Below, piece after piece: positions 61,097-64,000 of a stretch of 64,000 bases of DNA (positions are counted from its first letter, which is position 1; every line of letters begins with the position of its first letter). The notes below the pieces were generated by a model. The model searched no databases. It worked only from the letters and a program-made list of their open reading frames with translations, and was not told where the DNA came from. Source of the DNA: Streptomyces harbinensis (GTDB taxonomy: Bacteria; Actinomycetota; Actinomycetes; Streptomycetales; Streptomycetaceae); NCBI RefSeq assembly GCF_900116145.1, contig NZ_FPAB01000002.1:62001-126000 (forward strand). The letters run 5' to 3'. The translations under genes were made by a program, and so were the position numbers.

Positions 61097-62635
61097 ATGA
61101 GCATGCCCGGCCACGCACCAACCGTGCCCGTGCCCCCCACCCTGCTGGAACCCGACCTGCTCGCCGCCGACCCCGCCGGACTGGCCGACGTCGGCAGACT
61201 GGTCACCGAACTCACCCGCGAAGCCGCCGGCGCCCTGCGCCGCCGCACCGGACCGCTGCCCACCCAGACCCCCGGCCAGCTCGCGGCCCTCGTCGACCGG
61301 CAGTTCCCCGACGGGCCGATACCCCGGCACGGCGGCGGCCGGGCAGCCGTCCTCGCCCTGGCCCGCGCCTACGCCGCCGGCACCGTGGACCTCGCCGACC
61401 CGCGCGCCGCCGCGCACCTCCAGCCCCCCTCGCTCAGCGTCGCCGCCGCAGCCGACGTCCTCGCCTCCGTCTTCAACGCCTCCGTCGACACCTGGGACTC
61501 CGGCCCCTACGCCGTCGAACTCGAACGCCGTCTCATCGCCGCCCTCACCGAACTGGCCGGCTACGGCCCGGCCGCCGGCGGCGTCCTCACCCCCGGCGGC
61601 AGCGCCTCCAACCTCCAGGCCCTGCTCATCGCCCGCGACACCGCCCTGCGCCCCGGCCGCGACGTCCGCACGGCCGGTCTGAGCGGCCTCACCGTCCGCC
61701 CCGTGCTCTACTGCTCCGAACTCGCCCACTTCTCCATGGCCCGCGCCGCCGCCCTGCTCGGACTCGGTGAAGACGCCGTCCGGCCGGTGCCCGCCGACGA
61801 ACACCACCGGATGCGCCCCGAAGAGCTCGACCGCGCCCTGCGCACCCGCGCCGCCGACGAACTCCCCATCGCCGTCGTCGCCACCGCCGGCACCACCGAC
61901 TACGGCTCCATCGACCCGCTGCCGCAACTCGCCGCCATCGCCCGCGACCACGGCGTCCATCTGCACGTGGACGCGGCCTACGGCGGCGGCGCCCTCTTCT
62001 CCGAGCGGATGCGGCCCCTGCTGGACGGCATCGAACACGCCGACAGCATCACCATCGACCTGCACAAAACGGCCTGGCAGCCGGCCGCCGCCAGCGCGCT
62101 GCTGCTGCGCGACCGGGCCGGCTTCGCCGTCACCACCGGGCTGCGGGTGGCCTACCTCAACCCGGAGGACGACGGCGAAGCCGGCTACGACGGACTGCTC
62201 GGCCACTCGCTCCAGACCACCCGGCGGGCCGACGCGCTCAAAGTCGCCGCCACCTTCCTGGCCCTCGGCCGGGAGGGCGTCGGCGCGATGCTCGACGCCT
62301 GCCACGACCTCGCCCGGCACGCCGCCCGCGCGGTGAGCGCCCACCCCCGGCTCGACCTCACCACCGAACCCGTGCTGACCACCGTGGTCTTCCGCTACCG
62401 GCCCCGCACCACCACCGACCCGGCCGCCGTCGACGCCATCAACGGCGCGCTGCGCCGCCGGCTGCTGCGCGAGGGCAGCGCCCTGATCGGCCGCACCGAG
62501 ACGGCCGGCGCCGTACAGCTGAAACTCACCCTGCTCAACCCGCAGGCCAGGGCGAGCGACATCGACGAGATGCTGGCCGCCGTGGACGCGGCCGGAGGGG
62601 CCGAAGAGGCCGAGGAGGAACACCACCATGGCTGA
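61097..62635 (+). CDS. Group II PLP-dependent decarboxylase of a hydroxamate siderophore pathway (DesA-like)
   Basis: The 512-residue fold-type I decarboxylase has the PLP lysine Lys324 in IDLHKTAWQP, the aspartate in 'LHVDAAYGGG', and 'ATAGTTDYGSIDPL'. Its partner downstream is a lysine/ornithine N-hydroxylase, so it probably decarboxylates lysine (to cadaverine) or ornithine as the first step. The N-terminal ~60 residues differ from the classical DesA head, so it is a DesA-like rather than a certain desA. The ATG at 61097 has only a weak ribosome site; a second ATG 6 nt on is equally possible. The last codons overlap the next gene by 8 nt. Confidence 0.87.
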   Translation: MSMPGHAPTVPVPPTLLEPDLLAADPAGLADVGRLVTELTREAAGALRRRTGPLPTQTPGQLAALVDRQFPDGPIPRHGGGRAAVLALARAYAAGTVDLADPRAAAHLQPPSLSVAAAADVLASVFNASVDTWDSGPYAVELERRLIAALTELAGYGPAAGGVLTPGGSASNLQALLIARDTALRPGRDVRTAGLSGLTVRPVLYCSELAHFSMARAAALLGLGEDAVRPVPADEHHRMRPEELDRALRTRAADELPIAVVATAGTTDYGSIDPLPQLAAIARDHGVHLHVDAAYGGGALFSERMRPLLDGIEHADSITIDLHKTAWQPAAASALLLRDRAGFAVTTGLRVAYLNPEDDGEAGYDGLLGHSLQTTRRADALKVAATFLALGREGVGAMLDACHDLARHAARAVSAHPRLDLTTEPVLTTVVFRYRPRTTTDPAAVDAINGALRRRLLREGSALIGRTETAGAVQLKLTLLNPQARASDIDEMLAAVDAAGGAEEAEEEHHHG

Positions 62636-63956
62636 ATCCGAACGGGAGACCGTGCTCGACCTCGCGGCGGTCGGCATCGGCCCCTTCAACCTGTCGCTGT
62701 CGGCGCTGGCCGACGGCGTACCCGGCCTCGCGTACGCGGCGTACGACCGGCGCCCCGCGTACGACTGGCACCCGGGGCTGATGTTCGACTGGGCCAAGCT
62801 CCAGGTCGGCTTCCTCGCCGACCTGGTCTCCCTCATCCGGCCGACCAGCCGCTGGTCGTTCCTCAACTACCTCGTCGAACACGACCGGATGTACCCCTTC
62901 TACATCGCCGAGCGCTTCCACATCCCGCGCCGCGAGTACGCCGACTACTGCGCCTGGGCGGCGGCCCGGATACCCGGGCTGCACTTCGGCACCTCGGTGG
63001 ACGCGGTGGAGTGGGACGCCGGCCGCGACCTGTGGCTCCTGACGGTGCGGGAGGTCGCCACCGGCGCCACCCGGGTGCAGGCCGCCAGGAACATCACCCT
63101 GGGCATCGGCACCGAGCCGGCCCTGCCCGCCCCGCTGAAGGACCTCGCCGGCCACCCCCGGGTCCTGCACTCCGGCGAGCACCTGCACCGGATCGACGCG
63201 CTCGCGGCGGCCGGAGTACGGGACATCACGGTGATCGGCTCCGGCCAGTCCGGCGCCGAGGTCTTCCTGGACCTGATCCGCCGGCAGAAGGAGACCGGCT
63301 GGGCGGTCAGCTGGCTCACCCGCTCCTGGGGCTTCGCGCCGCTCGACTACTCCAAACTGGTGCTGGAGTACACCACCCCCGCCTACATGCGGTACTTCCA
63401 CGGCCTGGACCCGGAGGTGCGCGACCGGCTCATCGCCTCGCAGTGGCAGCTGTACAAGGGCATCGACAGCGAGACGATCGACCTCATCCACGACGAGCTG
63501 TACGACCACCTGCTGGACGGCGACCGGCCGCCGGTCACCCTGCTCCCCGCCACCGCCCTGGCGGCGGCCGAGACCGGCGGCACGGACGGCAGCACGCTCC
63601 GCCTCACCACGCACCACGCCGATACGGGCGAACGCGCCGTCCGCGAGACGTCGGCGATCGTCGCGGCCACCGGCTACACCGCCCGCCGTCCGGACTGTCT
63701 GTCCCCCGTGGACAAACTCATCGCCTGGGACCCCAAGGGCCGTTACGACATCAGCGAGGGCCACCGCGTCACCACCGCCCCCGAGGTGACGGCCGGCCTG
63801 TACGTCCAGAACGCCGAACTCCACACCCACGGGGCAGCCGCCCCCGACCTGGGCATCGGCGCCTACCGGGGCGCACTGATCCTCAACGCGGTCACCGGAA
63901 CGGACCACTTCCCGATCCCCCGCCGCACGGCGTTCCAGACCTTCGGTCCGCGGTAG
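62628..63956 (+). CDS. Lysine/ornithine N-monooxygenase (SidA/IucD/PvdA family)
   Basis: The 442-residue flavin monooxygenase has the FAD site VGIGPFNLSLSALAD (15-29), 'FDWAKLQVGFLADLVSLIRPTS' with the substrate region, the NADPH site 'VIGSGQSGAEVFLDLI', and the C-terminal 'ATGYTARRPD'. It should hydroxylate the terminal amine of cadaverine or lysine, giving the hydroxamate precursor. The preceding decarboxylase plus iron box define a siderophore operon; the acyltransferase and NIS synthetase expected next would lie beyond the window. The remaining 44 nt carry a GAGGGAG that may precede the next start. Confidence 0.93.
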   Translation: MAESERETVLDLAAVGIGPFNLSLSALADGVPGLAYAAYDRRPAYDWHPGLMFDWAKLQVGFLADLVSLIRPTSRWSFLNYLVEHDRMYPFYIAERFHIPRREYADYCAWAAARIPGLHFGTSVDAVEWDAGRDLWLLTVREVATGATRVQAARNITLGIGTEPALPAPLKDLAGHPRVLHSGEHLHRIDALAAAGVRDITVIGSGQSGAEVFLDLIRRQKETGWAVSWLTRSWGFAPLDYSKLVLEYTTPAYMRYFHGLDPEVRDRLIASQWQLYKGIDSETIDLIHDELYDHLLDGDRPPVTLLPATALAAAETGGTDGSTLRLTTHHADTGERAVRETSAIVAATGYTARRPDCLSPVDKLIAWDPKGRYDISEGHRVTTAPEVTAGLYVQNAELHTHGAAAPDLGIGAYRGALILNAVTGTDHFPIPRRTAFQTFGPR

Positions 63957-64000
63957 CACTGCGACGACCGAGGGAGTCACCGCCGGCCGGGTACGTGGCC

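Overview
The window is 64 kb of very GC-rich DNA from an actinomycete, almost certainly a streptomycete. The main signs are RbpA, a complete cvn 'conservon' (sensor kinase, roadblock, DUF742, GTPase), an NsdA/NsdB-type developmental regulator, a DUF6643 protein, several SpoIIE-type phosphatases, a rare TTA (bldA-type) codon, a sigma-R promoter, leaderless starts and a DmdR/IdeR-type iron box. There are no rRNA or tRNA genes, insertion sequences, integrases or CRISPR arrays that I can see. It reads as core or near-core chromosome rather than an island.

Layout. 1-3.5 kb: rbpA behind a sigma-R promoter, then a divergent YczE-type membrane protein and MocR regulator, and a GNAT acetyltransferase. 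3.5-7.3 kb: a family A DNA polymerase, a Cds1-like PLP enzyme and a DeoR regulator. 7.3-12.1 kb: a multi-pass membrane alpha/beta hydrolase with a TTA codon, facing a beta-helix/AAA+ fusion across a perfect hairpin. 12.4-15.2 kb: two tandem family 2B encapsulin shell genes with no adjacent cargo enzyme. 15.4-18.8 kb: DUF6643, a double TerD protein, an Asp/Glu racemase and a NUDIX hydrolase. 18.8-20.9 kb: the dhaKLM operon (PTS-dependent dihydroxyacetone kinase). 21-25.5 kb: YoaK, an alpha/beta hydrolase, a broken KDPG aldolase, DUF4037 and an FMN reductase. 25.6-31 kb: a Ser/Thr kinase with a repeat-rich tail, a small hypothetical, an amidase and an APH-like protein. 31.2-36.2 kb: the NsdA/B-type regulator, a PAS/SpoIIE phosphatase and a HEAT-repeat protein. 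36.3-45.1 kb: a 5-oxoprolinase/hydantoinase fusion, a cNMP-binding protein and two large PAS/GAF/SpoIIE proteins. 45.2-52.4 kb: a three-gene MukFEB/Wadjet-like operon. 52.4-56.9 kb: a small membrane protein and the conservon. 57-60.7 kb: a VanX-like dipeptidase, a secreted lipase, a PPOX flavoprotein and a wall-anchored LPMO. 61-64 kb: the start of an iron-regulated hydroxamate siderophore operon that runs off the right edge.

The most interesting parts are the SMC-like operon, the encapsulin pair and the split membrane hydrolase. The SMC-like operon has a LDNP Walker B, no nuclease subunit, and a 9-nt repeat array in front. The encapsulin pair looks like a two-component shell expressed from a leaderless promoter, with cargo unknown. 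The membrane hydrolase has its oxyanion and nucleophile motifs about 600 residues apart. Smaller points are a KDPG aldolase broken by a deletion and frameshift, an LPMO with ten histidines spaced exactly three residues apart, and two SpoIIE-type domains missing metal ligands. All functional calls rest on reading motifs in the translated sequence; no database searches were run.
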